Below are positions 18,801 to 27,529 of a DNA stretch of 64,000 nucleotides, piece by piece; within the stretch, counting starts at the first letter, position 1, and each line of letters opens with the position of its first letter. The DNA comes from Luteimonas aestuarii. Its GTDB lineage: Bacteria; Pseudomonadota; Gammaproteobacteria; Xanthomonadales; Xanthomonadaceae. Under the pieces are notes generated by a model, which saw only the letters and a program-made list of their open reading frames with translations, ran no database searches and was not told the origin of the DNA. The stretch spans positions 62,001 to 126,000 of the forward strand of contig NZ_SMTF01000002.1 of assembly GCF_004357985.1 (NCBI RefSeq). The letters are read 5' to 3'. A program made the position numbers and the translations under genes.

Positions 18801-20870
18801 AGTGCGGGCGCATTTACCTACACCAGCAGCGATCCCGCGGTGGCGACGATCAGCGGCGACGTGGTGACCATCACCGGTGCGGGTACGACGACCATTACCG
18901 CCACCCAGGCGGCAGATGGCAACTACGCGTCGGCACAGGCCACCGCGCAGCTCGCCGTGGGCGTCGCTGCGCCAACCCTGTCCGGCTTTGCCAATCTCAC
19001 CCGCACGTACGGTGATGCGGCGTTCGCGCTGACCCCGCCGACAAGCGATAGCGCCGGCGCCTTCACCTACAGCAGCAGCGATCCGTCCGTGGCGACGATC
19101 ATCGGTGACGTGGTGACCATCGTTGGCGCGGGCACGACGACCATCACCGCCACCCAGGCGGCAGACGGCAACTACGCATCGGCACAGGCCACTGCGCAGC
19201 TCGCCGTGGACACGGCGGTGCCGACGCTGTCGGGCTTCGCCGACCTCACGCGCACGTACGGTGATGCGGCCTTCGCGTTGACCCCGCCGACGAGCAATAG
19301 CGCCGGCGCCTTCACCTACACCAGCAGCGATCCGTCCGTGGCGACGATCAGTGGCGACGTGGTGACCATCGTCGGCGCAGGTACGACGACCATTACCGCC
19401 ACCCAGGCGGCGGACGGCAGCTTCGCGACGGCACAAATCGCAGCGCAGCTCACGGTGGACGTGGCCGTGCCGCTTCTGTCCGGCTTCGAGGACATCGTCA
19501 AGACGATGGGCGAGCCCGCGTTCGAATTGCCGCTGCCGGCCAGTGCCAGCAACGGTGCCTTCTCTTTCACCATCGATGAGGCATCGGTTGCCACCGTCGA
19601 CGGGCGTATCGTCACTCTGGTCGGGGCCGGCGTGGCGACGATTACCGTGACCCAGGCCGCTTCGGGCAATTACGCCGAAGCCAGCGCCACCGCCACGCTC
19701 ACCGTGAGCGACCGGCCGGATCCGACCAAGGATGCGAGCGTGGTGGCGGGCCTGCAGGCGCAGGTGGATGCAACGGTGCGTTTTGCGCTAGCCCAGCAAG
19801 CGAACATCCATAATCGCCTGCGCCAGCGCAGGAGTGGTGGCGACTCCGCGAACGGCCTGTCCGTGAGCATGGCGAACAGTGGCGGTGGCCTGTCGTGGTC
19901 CCCGACCCTTGTCGGCGAGTCGCAGGTTGCCCGGCGCCAGTCGCCCTGGTCGCTCTGGACCGGCGGCACGATCAGCAGCGGCAGCCGCGATCCGCGCAAT
20001 GGCGGTGAAGGGTTCGACTTCCAGAGCGATGGCCTGAGCTTCGGCGTGGATCGCTGGTTGGGCGAGCGGTCGTTGCTGGGCGTGGCCACTGGCTTCGGCT
20101 GGAGCGACCTGGATCTGGACAGCAGCGGCTCCCGGGTGAAGGGCAACTACCAGTCGATCGCACTGTATGGGCTGTGGAAGGCAGGCGAGCACCTGTTCGT
20201 CGACGGCCAGCTTGGCTATGGCGACATCGGCTTCCGCGTCGATCGCTGGAGCGATGTTGCCGGCGGCATCGCCCATGGCAGGCGTGACGGCACTCAGGTA
20301 TCCGGTGCAGTGACCTTCGGCTACGAGCAGGCCATGGAGCAGATGCGCCTGGCCACCTACGGCCGGTTGAGCGCAGGCCGCGCCACCCTGGACGAGTACC
20401 GCGAGCACGGCATCGGCATATACGACCTGCGCTACGCCGAACAGGACGTCGAGCACTCGATGGCCGCGCTGGGTGTCGAGGGCAGTCACGATCTCGCGGT
20501 CGGCAGCGCCAGCCTGCGTCCGTACTGGACGCTCGAGTACTGGAACAACATCGGCCGCAACAGCGACGCCCTGATCAATTACGTCAACGCGCCCGTGGCG
20601 AACGACTACCGTCTTGGCCTGACCACCTTCTCGACGGCCAACTGGCATGTCGGCCTGGGTGCGGATCTGCGCCTGCGCAATGGCGTAACCGTATCCGGCC
20701 TGGTGCGTCATGAGGCCGGTGGCTCGATCGGCGGGGTGACCACCTTCGGCTTGCAGTTCTCGCTGAACTGGGATGCGTCTCCGCGCATGGCAATGCCGCT
20801 TTCGCTGGATGCCGGTGACCTGCCGCCACAGGGGCAGTCGCGGCACTCCGCCAAGGCAGGCCAGGAGTAA
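15894..20870 (+). CDS. Repeat-rich autotransporter-like surface adhesin
   Basis: A 1658-residue exported protein: signal peptide (about 1-28), an N-terminal beta domain resembling the PPC type (about 30-165), a fibronectin type III-like domain (about 270-362), eleven 83-residue Ig-like/MBG-like repeats (about 363-1275), and a C-terminal region (about 1390-1640) with alternating amphipathic strands like an autotransporter beta-barrel. Repeats share the pattern LSGFxxLTRTYGDAAFxL, then TYTSSDPSVATISGDVVTI, then TATQAADGNYASAQ. The barrel is followed by a hydrophilic tail of about 30 residues instead of ending in the usual aromatic residue. It is probably surface-exposed for adhesion or biofilm; the ligand is unknown. 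The start ATG at 15894 is preceded by AAGGGGAA. The 254-bp gap before it shows no ORF. Confidence 0.85.
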   Translation: MKGLHLRALGARIVMVVLLCLGAPAAAWATTFTDTITASQTFNVASSPLGGIAGCNLIVGTHVYGSRVITVSTSRTYTMRVTASTGLGNDPFLAVYEGSFNPASPTTNLRACNDDANGTLLPELQVNLVAGRTYVIMTTTYGAGSLPGTATYQITPDIDIVPPAVLSGVGISGVDATNAILAGTSNVAATGYWVVQPQGQAAPDAGRVRAGQNSSGAAALRSGNGPMTAGNAASFPIAGLVANTGYTAYLIAERAPTLWSTVAAVNFTTASTVPAAPVISSVTAGNGEATIHFTPPANGGSAITGYTVTASPGGAILTGTGSPIVMTGLSNGVAYTFTVYATNANGNGAVSAPSAPVTPLGPPTLSAFGDLTRTYGDAAFALTPPTSDSAGAFTYTSSDPAVATISGDVVTLVGVGTSVITANQAADGGFTAGSITASLTVSTATPVLSGFPDLSRTFGDAAFTLVQPTSNSAGAFAYSSSDPSVATVSGDSVTIVGAGNATITATQAADGNYSSAQIVANLSVAAAAPTLSAFPDLSRTFGDAAFTLSTPTSNSAGTFTYTSSNAAVATISGDVVTITGAGIAIITATQAAHGNYAAAQISAQLTVDVATPVLSGFADLSRTFGDADFALTPPTSDSTGAFTYISSNPSVATVSGDVVTIVGAGTATITATQAADGNYASAQTTAQLVVDTAVPTISGFPNLSRTYGDAAFTLTAPTSDSTGAFTYASSNPAVATIAGDVVTITGAGTATITATQAASGNYATAQVTAQLAVDTAVPTLSGFPNLTRTFGDADFILVAPTSDSAGAFTYTSSDPSVATVSGNVVTITGAGNATITATQAADGSYASTQITAILSVETAVPALSGFANLTRTYGDVAFALTAPTSNSAGAFTYTSSDPSVATISGDVVTITGAGTTTITAIQAADGNYASAQTTAQLAVGVATPTLSGFANLTRTYGDAAFALTPPMSESAGAFTYTSSDPAVATISGDVVTITGAGTTTITATQAADGNYASAQATAQLAVGVAAPTLSGFANLTRTYGDAAFALTPPTSDSAGAFTYSSSDPSVATIIGDVVTIVGAGTTTITATQAADGNYASAQATAQLAVDTAVPTLSGFADLTRTYGDAAFALTPPTSNSAGAFTYTSSDPSVATISGDVVTIVGAGTTTITATQAADGSFATAQIAAQLTVDVAVPLLSGFEDIVKTMGEPAFELPLPASASNGAFSFTIDEASVATVDGRIVTLVGAGVATITVTQAASGNYAEASATATLTVSDRPDPTKDASVVAGLQAQVDATVRFALAQQANIHNRLRQRRSGGDSANGLSVSMANSGGGLSWSPTLVGESQVARRQSPWSLWTGGTISSGSRDPRNGGEGFDFQSDGLSFGVDRWLGERSLLGVATGFGWSDLDLDSSGSRVKGNYQSIALYGLWKAGEHLFVDGQLGYGDIGFRVDRWSDVAGGIAHGRRDGTQVSGAVTFGYEQAMEQMRLATYGRLSAGRATLDEYREHGIGIYDLRYAEQDVEHSMAALGVEGSHDLAVGSASLRPYWTLEYWNNIGRNSDALINYVNAPVANDYRLGLTTFSTANWHVGLGADLRLRNGVTVSGLVRHEAGGSIGGVTTFGLQFSLNWDASPRMAMPLSLDAGDLPPQGQSRHSAKAGQE
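16980..19718 (+). repeat. Eleven tandem 249-bp coding repeats
   Basis: Eleven consecutive units encode 83 residues each. The phenylalanine codon of the LSGF/LSAF motif falls at 16995, 17244, and so on every 249 bp to 19236 (unit 10) and 19485 (unit 11), with no insertion or deletion. Units 7-10 are nearly identical at the DNA level, and unit 11 is clearly diverged (LSGFEDIVKTMGEPAF). This is a substrate for recombination-driven length change in the adhesin. Confidence 0.95.
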
Positions 20871-20877
20871 AGTTGAC

Positions 20878-20907
20878 GATGGCCCCGGCCCATGCGCCGG
20901 GGCCATC
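20878..20907. terminator. Strong hairpin after the adhesin gene, without a T-run
   Basis: A perfect 12-bp stem (20878-20889 pairs with 20896-20907) with a 6-base loop, beginning seven bases after the adhesin stop codon. There is no T-run, so it may be an mRNA-stabilising end or a Rho-assisted terminator instead of a classical intrinsic one. Confidence 0.6.
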
Positions 20908-21226
20908 GCGGCCACCGTCGGGCTCGGCCCTGCTTGGGTCTTCAGCGCCCGTTTGCCTTAGGGGCCAGGATGGCCAGCGCCCTGGCGTGCCGTCTGCGGA
21001 CGCAGGGTCAGTGTGTGACCTGGCCATATGTTGTAGGGTCCGAGGTCCGCGCGCAGGGCCATGCCTGATGTATCGTCTGAAGTCGTTGATTTTGAAAGTA
21101 TTTTCTGCCATTTTATCGACGATTGGCCGAGCCTCGCGTGCAGGAATGCTGACGGTCGTGCAACCCTTACCCTCTTGGCACCTGCCGGCGAAACCGTGGC
21201 CGTTGGTTCCATCAGCAGAACGCTGG
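20908..21226. other. Intergenic region before rpoH
   Basis: No supported gene. The stretch 21080-21120 is unusually A/T-rich for this genome and contains TTGAAA at 21092-21097, which could be a -35 element, but no convincing -10 follows at the right distance. A 61-codon frame at 21061-21246 has no recognisable product. The rpoH promoter proper lies just downstream. Confidence 0.4.
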
Positions 21227-21256
21227 GGAACTTCTGGCACGGTTAGCAGTCGGATA
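21227..21256 (+). promoter_or_regulatory. Sigma-E (RpoE)-type promoter of rpoH
   Basis: GGAACTT at 21227-21233 is an exact match to the sigma-E -35 consensus. After a 16-base spacer, TCGGATA at 21250-21256 matches the -10 form (TCTGA type in E. coli). The spacing equals that of the sigma-E promoter P3 of E. coli rpoH. Transcription would start near 21260, leaving a leader of only about 20 bases before the ATG at 21280. A perfect 8-bp inverted repeat (21243-21250 with 21262-21269) spans the -10 and the predicted start, and could be an operator or an RNA hairpin. Confidence 0.75.
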
Positions 21257-21279
21257 CGCACACTGCTAAGATCACCGCC

Positions 21280-22158
<879 letters not shown>

Positions 22159-22183
22159 TCCACGCACGGCCATGATGCAACCG

Positions 22184-22214
22184 GACGGCCCGCGAAAGCG
22201 GGCCGTCTCGTTTT
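22184..22214 (+). terminator. Intrinsic terminator of rpoH
   Basis: A perfect 10-bp stem (22184-22193 with 22198-22207) closed by a stable GAAA tetraloop and followed by TCGTTTT. It begins 26 bases after the rpoH stop. Confidence 0.92.
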
Positions 22215-22300
22215 GCGGAAGTGTTCCACGCCCAGCATGGCCGTCGGTCGCGTCGTCGGATGCAAGGGATTTCCCGACGAGGGGCGGTTGATGACTGGCG

Positions 22301-22891
22301 TCAACCCGTGTCGCGAAGCGACATCGGCTTGGATGCGCTGTCGGCCGTCAGGGTGAGCTCGCAGGCAGTTCCATTGGCAAGCTGCCATTCGAAGAAGTCC
22401 TGAACGTCGGCCCGACAGATTGCACGGGCCACTTTCGCGACAAAGCCATGCGCGACAAGTGCGACGACTTTGCCCTCGTTCGCCGCGTACACATCGCCAA
22501 GCCCTTTCGTGACTCGATTGAATACTTCATCAATCGTTTCCCCTTCCGGCGGAGCCGAGTGCCACTGCCGGGTGATGTCCTGAGCCCAGAGGTCAGGAAA
22601 GCGGGCTTGGGCCTCTTCCTGTGCAAGTCCTTCGAAGACGCCGACGTTCCGTTCCCGGAACGCGTCGATGACCACGGGAACAAGACTTCACTCTTCGCCA
22701 AGGATCGTCGCGGTCTGGCGTGCGCGCAGGAGTGGTGAACAGACGATCGCATCGAGATGGGCGGGCAACGTCGAGTGCAGCGCCTTTGCCTGCTCCAGAC
22801 CCCTCGAGTTCAGCGCTGGATCCAGCGCGCCGAGGTAGCGATGCTCTGCGTTGAACCGGGTTTCGCCGTGGCGGACAAGGAACAGCTTCAC
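22301..22891 (-). pseudogene. Histidine phosphatase (phosphoglycerate-mutase-like) interrupted by an in-frame TGA
   Basis: Read from a GTG at 22889-22891, the frame begins VVKLFLVRHGETRFNAEHR and runs to ARQTATILGEE, then meets a TGA at 22688-22690. The same frame continues at once with SLVPVVIDAFRERNVGVFEGL, through VALVAHGFVAKV, to a second stop at 22301-22303. Together the halves make one histidine phosphatase of about 196 residues: the phospho-histidine motif RHG is in the first half and the second catalytic His (AHG) in the second. No frameshift is involved. Neither half alone should be active. A GTG at 22675 could restart translation. The gene has lower G+C (a counted 60-base line is 53%), which fits foreign or decaying DNA. 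Sequencing error and a lineage-specific nonsense mutation are equally possible. Confidence 0.8.
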
Positions 22892-22907
22892 GACGGCCAA
22901 CGCGCGG

Positions 22908-23717
22908 TCACCACTTGAACAGCACCAGGCTGATCGCCAGCACGCCCATGCCGGAAACGAGGCCATACACGGTTTCGTGGCCCTTGGCGTAGCGCTTGGC
23001 GGCGGGCAGCAGTTCGTCCAGCGCCAGGAACACCATCACGCCCGCGATCACGCCGAACACTGCGCCGAAGACCGCGTCGGACAGGAACGGCCGCAGCACC
23101 GCGTAACCGATCAATGCGCCGACCGGTTCGGCCAGTCCCGACAGCAGGCAGGCGACGAACGCGTACAGCTTGTTGTTGGTGGCGTAGTACACCGGCACCG
23201 CGATGGCGATGCCTTCGGGGATGTTGTGGATGGCGATGGCGAAGGCCAGCGGCATGCCGACGGTCGGGTCGTCAAGCGTGGCGAAGAACGTCGCCAAACC
23301 TTCGGGGAAATTGTGCGCGGTGATCGCCACGGCGGTCAGCAGGCCGACGCGCTTCACGTAGTCGCGGTTGTGCTGGCGGAAGTAGGGGTCGTCCACTTCC
23401 AGCCGTTCGTGCGGATTGGGCACCAGCCGGTCGATGGTCACGATCAGCAGCACGCCGGCCAGGAACGACAGCGTGCCCCAGGTGAATCCGGCCTGGCCGC
23501 CGTACGCCTCGGAGAACGACAGGATCGACTTGTTGAGGATTTCGCCCAGCGACACGTACACCATCGCGCCGCCCGCGAAGGCGAGTCCGAAGGCCAGCAG
23601 GCGGGCATTGGGCGCCTTGGCGAACAGCACCAGCAAGCTGCCGAAACCCGTGGCAAGACCTGCGGCCGTGGTGACGGCCAGTGCGATCCACCAGTTGTGC
23701 ATCGCGATGTCGGTCAT
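22908..23717 (-). CDS. ZIP-family metal transporter, ZupT-like
   Basis: A 269-residue inner-membrane protein with about eight hydrophobic helices. The ZIP metal-site motifs HNFPEG (135-140) and HNIPEG (164-169) are both intact, as in ZupT, which imports zinc and other divalent metals into the cytoplasm. A hydrophilic, His-containing loop lies near residues 100-122. The histidine phosphatase remnant starts 17 bases downstream on the same strand and may have been co-transcribed. A second in-frame ATG five codons in is an alternative start. Confidence 0.88.
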   Translation of the reverse strand: MTDIAMHNWWIALAVTTAAGLATGFGSLLVLFAKAPNARLLAFGLAFAGGAMVYVSLGEILNKSILSFSEAYGGQAGFTWGTLSFLAGVLLIVTIDRLVPNPHERLEVDDPYFRQHNRDYVKRVGLLTAVAITAHNFPEGLATFFATLDDPTVGMPLAFAIAIHNIPEGIAIAVPVYYATNNKLYAFVACLLSGLAEPVGALIGYAVLRPFLSDAVFGAVFGVIAGVMVFLALDELLPAAKRYAKGHETVYGLVSGMGVLAISLVLFKW

Positions 23718-23826
23718 GCGGTCGGGCGCTCCGGAGTGCGCCCACCGGGCGGACGCGACATCCTAGCCGAAGGCAGGTGCCCGGGGTGTACCGCCTCTGG
23801 CAGCAGAGATGCTCACTCCTGGTCCT

Positions 23827-24304
23827 TCCTGCGAAGGCGCACGACTGTCCGGGGAAATTCTTGTGAGGGTGCGGGATGCGCCTATGGATCAAGGACGAAT
23901 CGCGAAGCCAGCCAATCCGGGATTCGATTTCCGGCACGCCGGTTGCATGGCGACGGCAACCATTGCGGCTTCGCCGGCGCTCATCCGCCCTTCGGGCACC
24001 TCGCTCTGCGCCCCGGCCCTGCGCAGCGCGCAGGGCGTTGGGGCGCGAGCCAATGGCTCGCAAGCAGCCCCCCCTTCACCCCGGAGGGAGAAGGAACAAG
24101 AAGCCCCTCTCCCTCCGGGGCGACAGCGCACGGTTTGCGCGCCATTGGCGCGCGTGCGCTGCAGCGCCCGTGCCGCTGGCACGGGCCGGGGCGCGGAGCG
24201 GGGGTTGGGGTAAGGGCCAGCGAAGCCGGGATGGCGTGGATCGAGGTGTCGGTTCCGTGTCACGGCGTTCCTTGCTTCCGGACAGTGGTGCGCCTTCGCC
24301 GGGA
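23827..24304. repeat. Hairpin-rich intergenic mosaic with inverted ends
   Basis: This non-coding stretch lies in the 620-bp gap between the zupT-like gene and ndh. Its outer ends are imperfect inverted copies of about 26 bp (23827-23852 against 24278-24304, sharing GCGAAGGCGCAC and ACTGTCCGG). Inside are five perfect hairpins: 24017-24035 (8 bp), 24045-24061 (8 bp), 24079-24090 with 24109-24120 (12 bp), 24137-24153 (8 bp) and 24166-24186 (9 bp). It has the look of the dispersed palindromic elements of xanthomonad intergenic regions. No ORF in it is credible. Confidence 0.7.
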
Positions 24305-24340
24305 TGACGAGCGATAGGCGTCGACATGCCGACCGCCGCG

Positions 24341-25612
24341 TCAACAGCGCGTGTCGTCGCCGCCCAGGATGATCCGCGCGGCGCGCTGGTGGGTCCAGTA
24401 CGCGACCGACCAGTTCAGCAGCACCACGCTGCGGTTGCGGAAGCCGATCAGGAAGAACAGGTGGGCCAGCAGCCAGAACCACCAGGCCACGATGCCCGAG
24501 AACTTCCACGCGCCCAGGTCCACCACCGCGGCCATGCGGCCGATGGTGGCGAGGTTGCCGAAGTCGCGATAGCGGAACGGCGCGATGCCGACGCCCTTGA
24601 GCCGCGCTCGGATCGCCTTCGCCACGTGCTTGCCCATCTGCTTGGCCGCGGGGGCCACGCCGGGGACGGGTTTGCCATTGGCCTGCTTGAGCGTGGCAAG
24701 GTCGCCGGCGACGAAGATGTCGGGATGGCCGGGCACCGTCAGGTCGGGTTCGACTGGCACGCGGCCAGCCTTGTCCAGCGGCACGCCCAGGCATTCGCCC
24801 AGCGGCGAGGCCGAGACACCTGCGGCCCACACGATGGTCTTCGCCGGCACGAAGGTCTCGCCCAGCCGGTAGCCGTCGGCGGTGATGTCCTTGACCGGCG
24901 TGCCGGTGCTGACTTCCACGCCCAGGCGTTCCAGCTGCTTGCGTGCCTTCTCCGACAGGTCCTCGGGGAACGACGCCAGCACCCGCGGCCCCGCCTCGAT
25001 CAACCGCACGCGAGCACGGGATGGATCGATGTTGCGAAACTCGCCCTGCAGCGTGTGTCGCGCGATTTCCGCAAGCGTGCCGGCGAGCTCCACGCCGGTC
25101 GGGCCACCGCCGATGATGCCGAAGCTGAGCCAGGCGTCGCGCGCATCGGGATCGGTTTCCGATTCGGCGCGCTCGAAGGCCAGCAGCAGCTTGCGGCGGA
25201 GGTCGAGCGCATCGTCCAGCGTTTTCAGGCCGGGGGCATGCGCGGCCCAGCGCTCGTTGCCGAAATAGGCGTGGGTGGCGCCGGTGGCGAGCAGCAGGTA
25301 ATCGAAGGCAAGCGTCTCGTTGCCGCCGTCGCAGTCCAGTTCAAGCGTCTTGGCGTCGGCATCGATGGTGGACACGGTCGCCATCCGCACCACCACGTTC
25401 TTCTGCCGGCGCAGGATCTGCCGCAGCGGTGCGGCGATGTCGGGCGCGGACAGTCCGGCAGTGGCGACCTGGTACAGCAGCGGCTGGAACAGGTGGTGGT
25501 TGCCGCGGTCGACCAGGGTGATCCGAACCGGTGCGGACTTGAGCGCGCGCACCGCCCACAGGCCGGCGAAACCACCGCCGACGATCACGACGTGTGGGCG
25601 GGTATCGTCCAC
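24341..25612 (-). CDS. ndh: Type II NADH dehydrogenase (NDH-2)
   Basis: A 423-residue flavoprotein of the NDH-2 family: FAD-binding VVIVGGGFAG at the N-terminus (GGGFAG 12-17), NADH-binding IIGGGPTGVELAG near 163-175, and FVAGDLA near 305. Hydrophobic segments near the C-terminus (around IVAWWFWLLAHLFFLIGF) anchor it to the membrane. It passes electrons from NADH to quinone without pumping protons. The start is a GTG (25610-25612); a longer start is not supported. It ends 41 bases before the transaldolase gene in the same direction. Confidence 0.93.
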   Translation of the reverse strand: MDDTRPHVVIVGGGFAGLWAVRALKSAPVRITLVDRGNHHLFQPLLYQVATAGLSAPDIAAPLRQILRRQKNVVVRMATVSTIDADAKTLELDCDGGNETLAFDYLLLATGATHAYFGNERWAAHAPGLKTLDDALDLRRKLLLAFERAESETDPDARDAWLSFGIIGGGPTGVELAGTLAEIARHTLQGEFRNIDPSRARVRLIEAGPRVLASFPEDLSEKARKQLERLGVEVSTGTPVKDITADGYRLGETFVPAKTIVWAAGVSASPLGECLGVPLDKAGRVPVEPDLTVPGHPDIFVAGDLATLKQANGKPVPGVAPAAKQMGKHVAKAIRARLKGVGIAPFRYRDFGNLATIGRMAAVVDLGAWKFSGIVAWWFWLLAHLFFLIGFRNRSVVLLNWSVAYWTHQRAARIILGGDDTRC

Positions 25613-25653
25613 GTCAGGGTCTGCCGTCGCTCATGGCGGGTGCCGCCTCGGCG

Positions 25654-26601
25654 CTAGCCGATGCGCGCCGCGACCAGCGCTTCCAGCTTGCGTTGGTCGG
25701 CCGCGAACTTGCGGATGCCGTCGGCCAGCTTGTCGGTGGCCATGGCGTCCTCGTTGTGGTCCCAGCGGAACCGTGCTTCGGTGATCGGCGCCGGCGGCGC
25801 GGTGCGTCCGCCGTTGTCGACCAGCATGCGTTCCACCGGGGCATCGGACGCCTCCAGCGCCTCCAGCAGGTCGGGCGAGATGGTCAACCGGTCGCAGCCG
25901 GCCAGTGCCAGCACCTGCGCCGGGTTGCGGAAGCTCGCGCCCATCACCACGGTGTCGTAGTGGTGGTGCTTGTAGTAGCTCCAGATGCGTTGCACCGACT
26001 GCACGCCCGGATCGTCCTGCGGCGTGGCGGGTTTGTCGGCGCCGTTGGCAAGGTGCCAGTCGAGGATGCGGCCGACGAAGGGCGAGATCAGGTACACGCC
26101 GGCCTCGGCGCAGGCCACCGCCTGCGCGAACGAGAACAGTAGCGTCAGGTTGCAGTGGATGCCTTCGCGCTCGAGCTGTTCGGCGGCGCGGATGCCTTCC
26201 CAGGTGGAGGCGATCTTGATCAGCAGGCGGTCGGTGCCGATGCCGGCATCGTCGTACAGCGCGACGAGACGATGCGCCTTGTCGATCGTGGCCTGCGTGT
26301 CGAAGCTCAGGCGCGCATCCACTTCGGTGGAGACGCGGCCCGGGATCAGCTTGAGGATCTCGCCACCGATCGCCACCGCCAGCCGGTCGCAGGCATCGGC
26401 CACGCGCGCGTCGCCAAGGCCGCTCGCGTTCGCCAGCGAGGCGTCGATATGGCTGGCATAGGCCGGCAGCGAGGCCGCCTTGAGCAGCAGCGAGGGGTTG
26501 GTGGTGGCATCCATCGGCCGGAAGCGGGCGATGGCATCGATGTCGCCGGTGTCGGCGACGACGGCGGACAGGCTGCGGAGCTGTTCGAGCTGGGTGGCCA
26601 T
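25654..26601 (-). CDS. tal: Transaldolase
   Basis: A 315-residue class I transaldolase of the pentose phosphate pathway (sedoheptulose 7-phosphate plus glyceraldehyde 3-phosphate to erythrose 4-phosphate plus fructose 6-phosphate). The TTNPSLL motif is at 33-39 and the Schiff-base lysine is Lys129 in [11 protein letters not shown]. Length matches E. coli TalB (317). The ATG at 26599-26601 is the natural start. It is upstream of ndh on the same strand and divergent from the NYN gene. Confidence 0.96.
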   Translation of the reverse strand: MATQLEQLRSLSAVVADTGDIDAIARFRPMDATTNPSLLLKAASLPAYASHIDASLANASGLGDARVADACDRLAVAIGGEILKLIPGRVSTEVDARLSFDTQATIDKAHRLVALYDDAGIGTDRLLIKIASTWEGIRAAEQLEREGIHCNLTLLFSFAQAVACAEAGVYLISPFVGRILDWHLANGADKPATPQDDPGVQSVQRIWSYYKHHHYDTVVMGASFRNPAQVLALAGCDRLTISPDLLEALEASDAPVERMLVDNGGRTAPPAPITEARFRWDHNEDAMATDKLADGIRKFAADQRKLEALVAARIG

Positions 26602-26716
26602 GTGCGGGTCGCGTGTGGGTGGGGACGGTCATTGTCGCGCATCCACCGGGGGCGTGCAGTGAGCGCGGTCGGCGGAACGCGCTACCCTGCGCGCATCACC
26701 GGGACTGGAGGCAGGC

Positions 26717-27523
26717 ATGATCGAGATCGAGAAGCGGATCGCGCTGCTGATCGACGCGGACAACGCACCGGCGGCGAAGATCGATGCCATCCTCAACGAG
26801 GTCGCGCGGCATGGCGTGGCCAACGTGCGCCGCGCCTACGGCAACTGGAAGAGCCCGCACATCAAGTCCTGGGAAGCGGTACTGCACGAATACGCGATCC
26901 GCCCGATCCAGCAGTTCGCGTATTCCAGCGGCAAGAACGCCTCGGACATGGCGATGGTGATCGACGCGATGGACCTGCTGTATGCAGGCAACCTCGACGG
27001 CTTCGCCATCGTCTCCAGCGATGCCGACTTCACCCCGCTGGTGATGCGCCTGTTGACCGAAGGGGTGAAGGTCTATGGCTTCGGCGAGAAGAAGACGCCG
27101 ATGCCTTTCGTCAATGCGTGTTCGCGATTTACCTATGTCGAGGCCTTGGGGCGCGATGCCGCGGCGGACACGGACGCCCATCCGGATGCCGCCGCCGGCA
27201 GCCAGGATGCACCACCGGTACGCAAGAGCGGTGCGCAATTGCGCCAGGACGCGCGCCTGGTGCAGATGCTGCGCAGCGCGGTGTCAGCCGCGGCAGAGGG
27301 CGACGATGGCTGGGCCAATCTTTCCGCGGTGGGGTCGCAGATCGGAAACCAGGCTTCGTTCGATGCCCGCAACCACGGCTATGCCAAGCTCAGCGGTCTC
27401 GTTGCGGCGATCGACCTGTTCGAGCAGAAGAAGGACGGCAAGACCATCTACATCCGGCCCAAGCCACCGAAGCCCCCGGCGAAGCCGAAACCAGCCAGGA
27501 AAGTCGCGAAGAAAGCCGGGTAA
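26717..27523 (+). CDS. NYN-domain putative RNase with C-terminal LOTUS/OST-HTH domain
   Basis: 268 residues. The N-terminal NYN (PIN-like) fold carries the acidic set expected for a metal-dependent nuclease: Asp13 and Asp15 in LLIDADNAP, Asp77, and Asp102/Asp104 in SSDADF. Residues about 185-245 (DARLVQMLRSAV, then DDGWANLSAVGSQI, then YAKLSGLVAAI) fit an OST-HTH/LOTUS domain, an RNA-binding module. The tail is Lys/Pro/Ala-rich. The expected role is RNA cleavage or turnover; the target is unknown. It converges with priA, only six bases apart. Confidence 0.8.
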   Translation: MIEIEKRIALLIDADNAPAAKIDAILNEVARHGVANVRRAYGNWKSPHIKSWEAVLHEYAIRPIQQFAYSSGKNASDMAMVIDAMDLLYAGNLDGFAIVSSDADFTPLVMRLLTEGVKVYGFGEKKTPMPFVNACSRFTYVEALGRDAAADTDAHPDAAAGSQDAPPVRKSGAQLRQDARLVQMLRSAVSAAAEGDDGWANLSAVGSQIGNQASFDARNHGYAKLSGLVAAIDLFEQKKDGKTIYIRPKPPKPPAKPKPARKVAKKAG

Positions 27524-27529
27524 GGCTAT

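Noticed and set aside
18003..19436. A 477-codon minus-strand frame with Arg/Gly-rich repeats
   Set aside because: It is only the antisense of the adhesin repeats, whose periodicity keeps the opposite frame free of stops.
16980..19718. Regular repeats considered as a CRISPR array
   Set aside because: The period is 249 bp, there are no unique spacers and the repeats are a single continuous reading frame.
21061..21246. 61-codon plus-strand frame before rpoH
   Set aside because: No ribosome site, no family resemblance, and it runs through the sigma-E-type promoter.
22688..22690. TGA in the phosphatase gene read as selenocysteine
   Set aside because: The family has no selenoprotein members, the position is not a catalytic one, and no SECIS-like hairpin was recognised directly after the codon.
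24045..24061. Hairpins in the intergenic block as a tRNA or riboswitch
   Set aside because: The hairpins are simple independent palindromes with no cloverleaf, no CCA end and no known aptamer pattern.
22851..24317. 488-codon plus-strand frame
   Set aside because: It is the antisense of the ZIP transporter gene and then runs into the hairpin-rich intergenic block.
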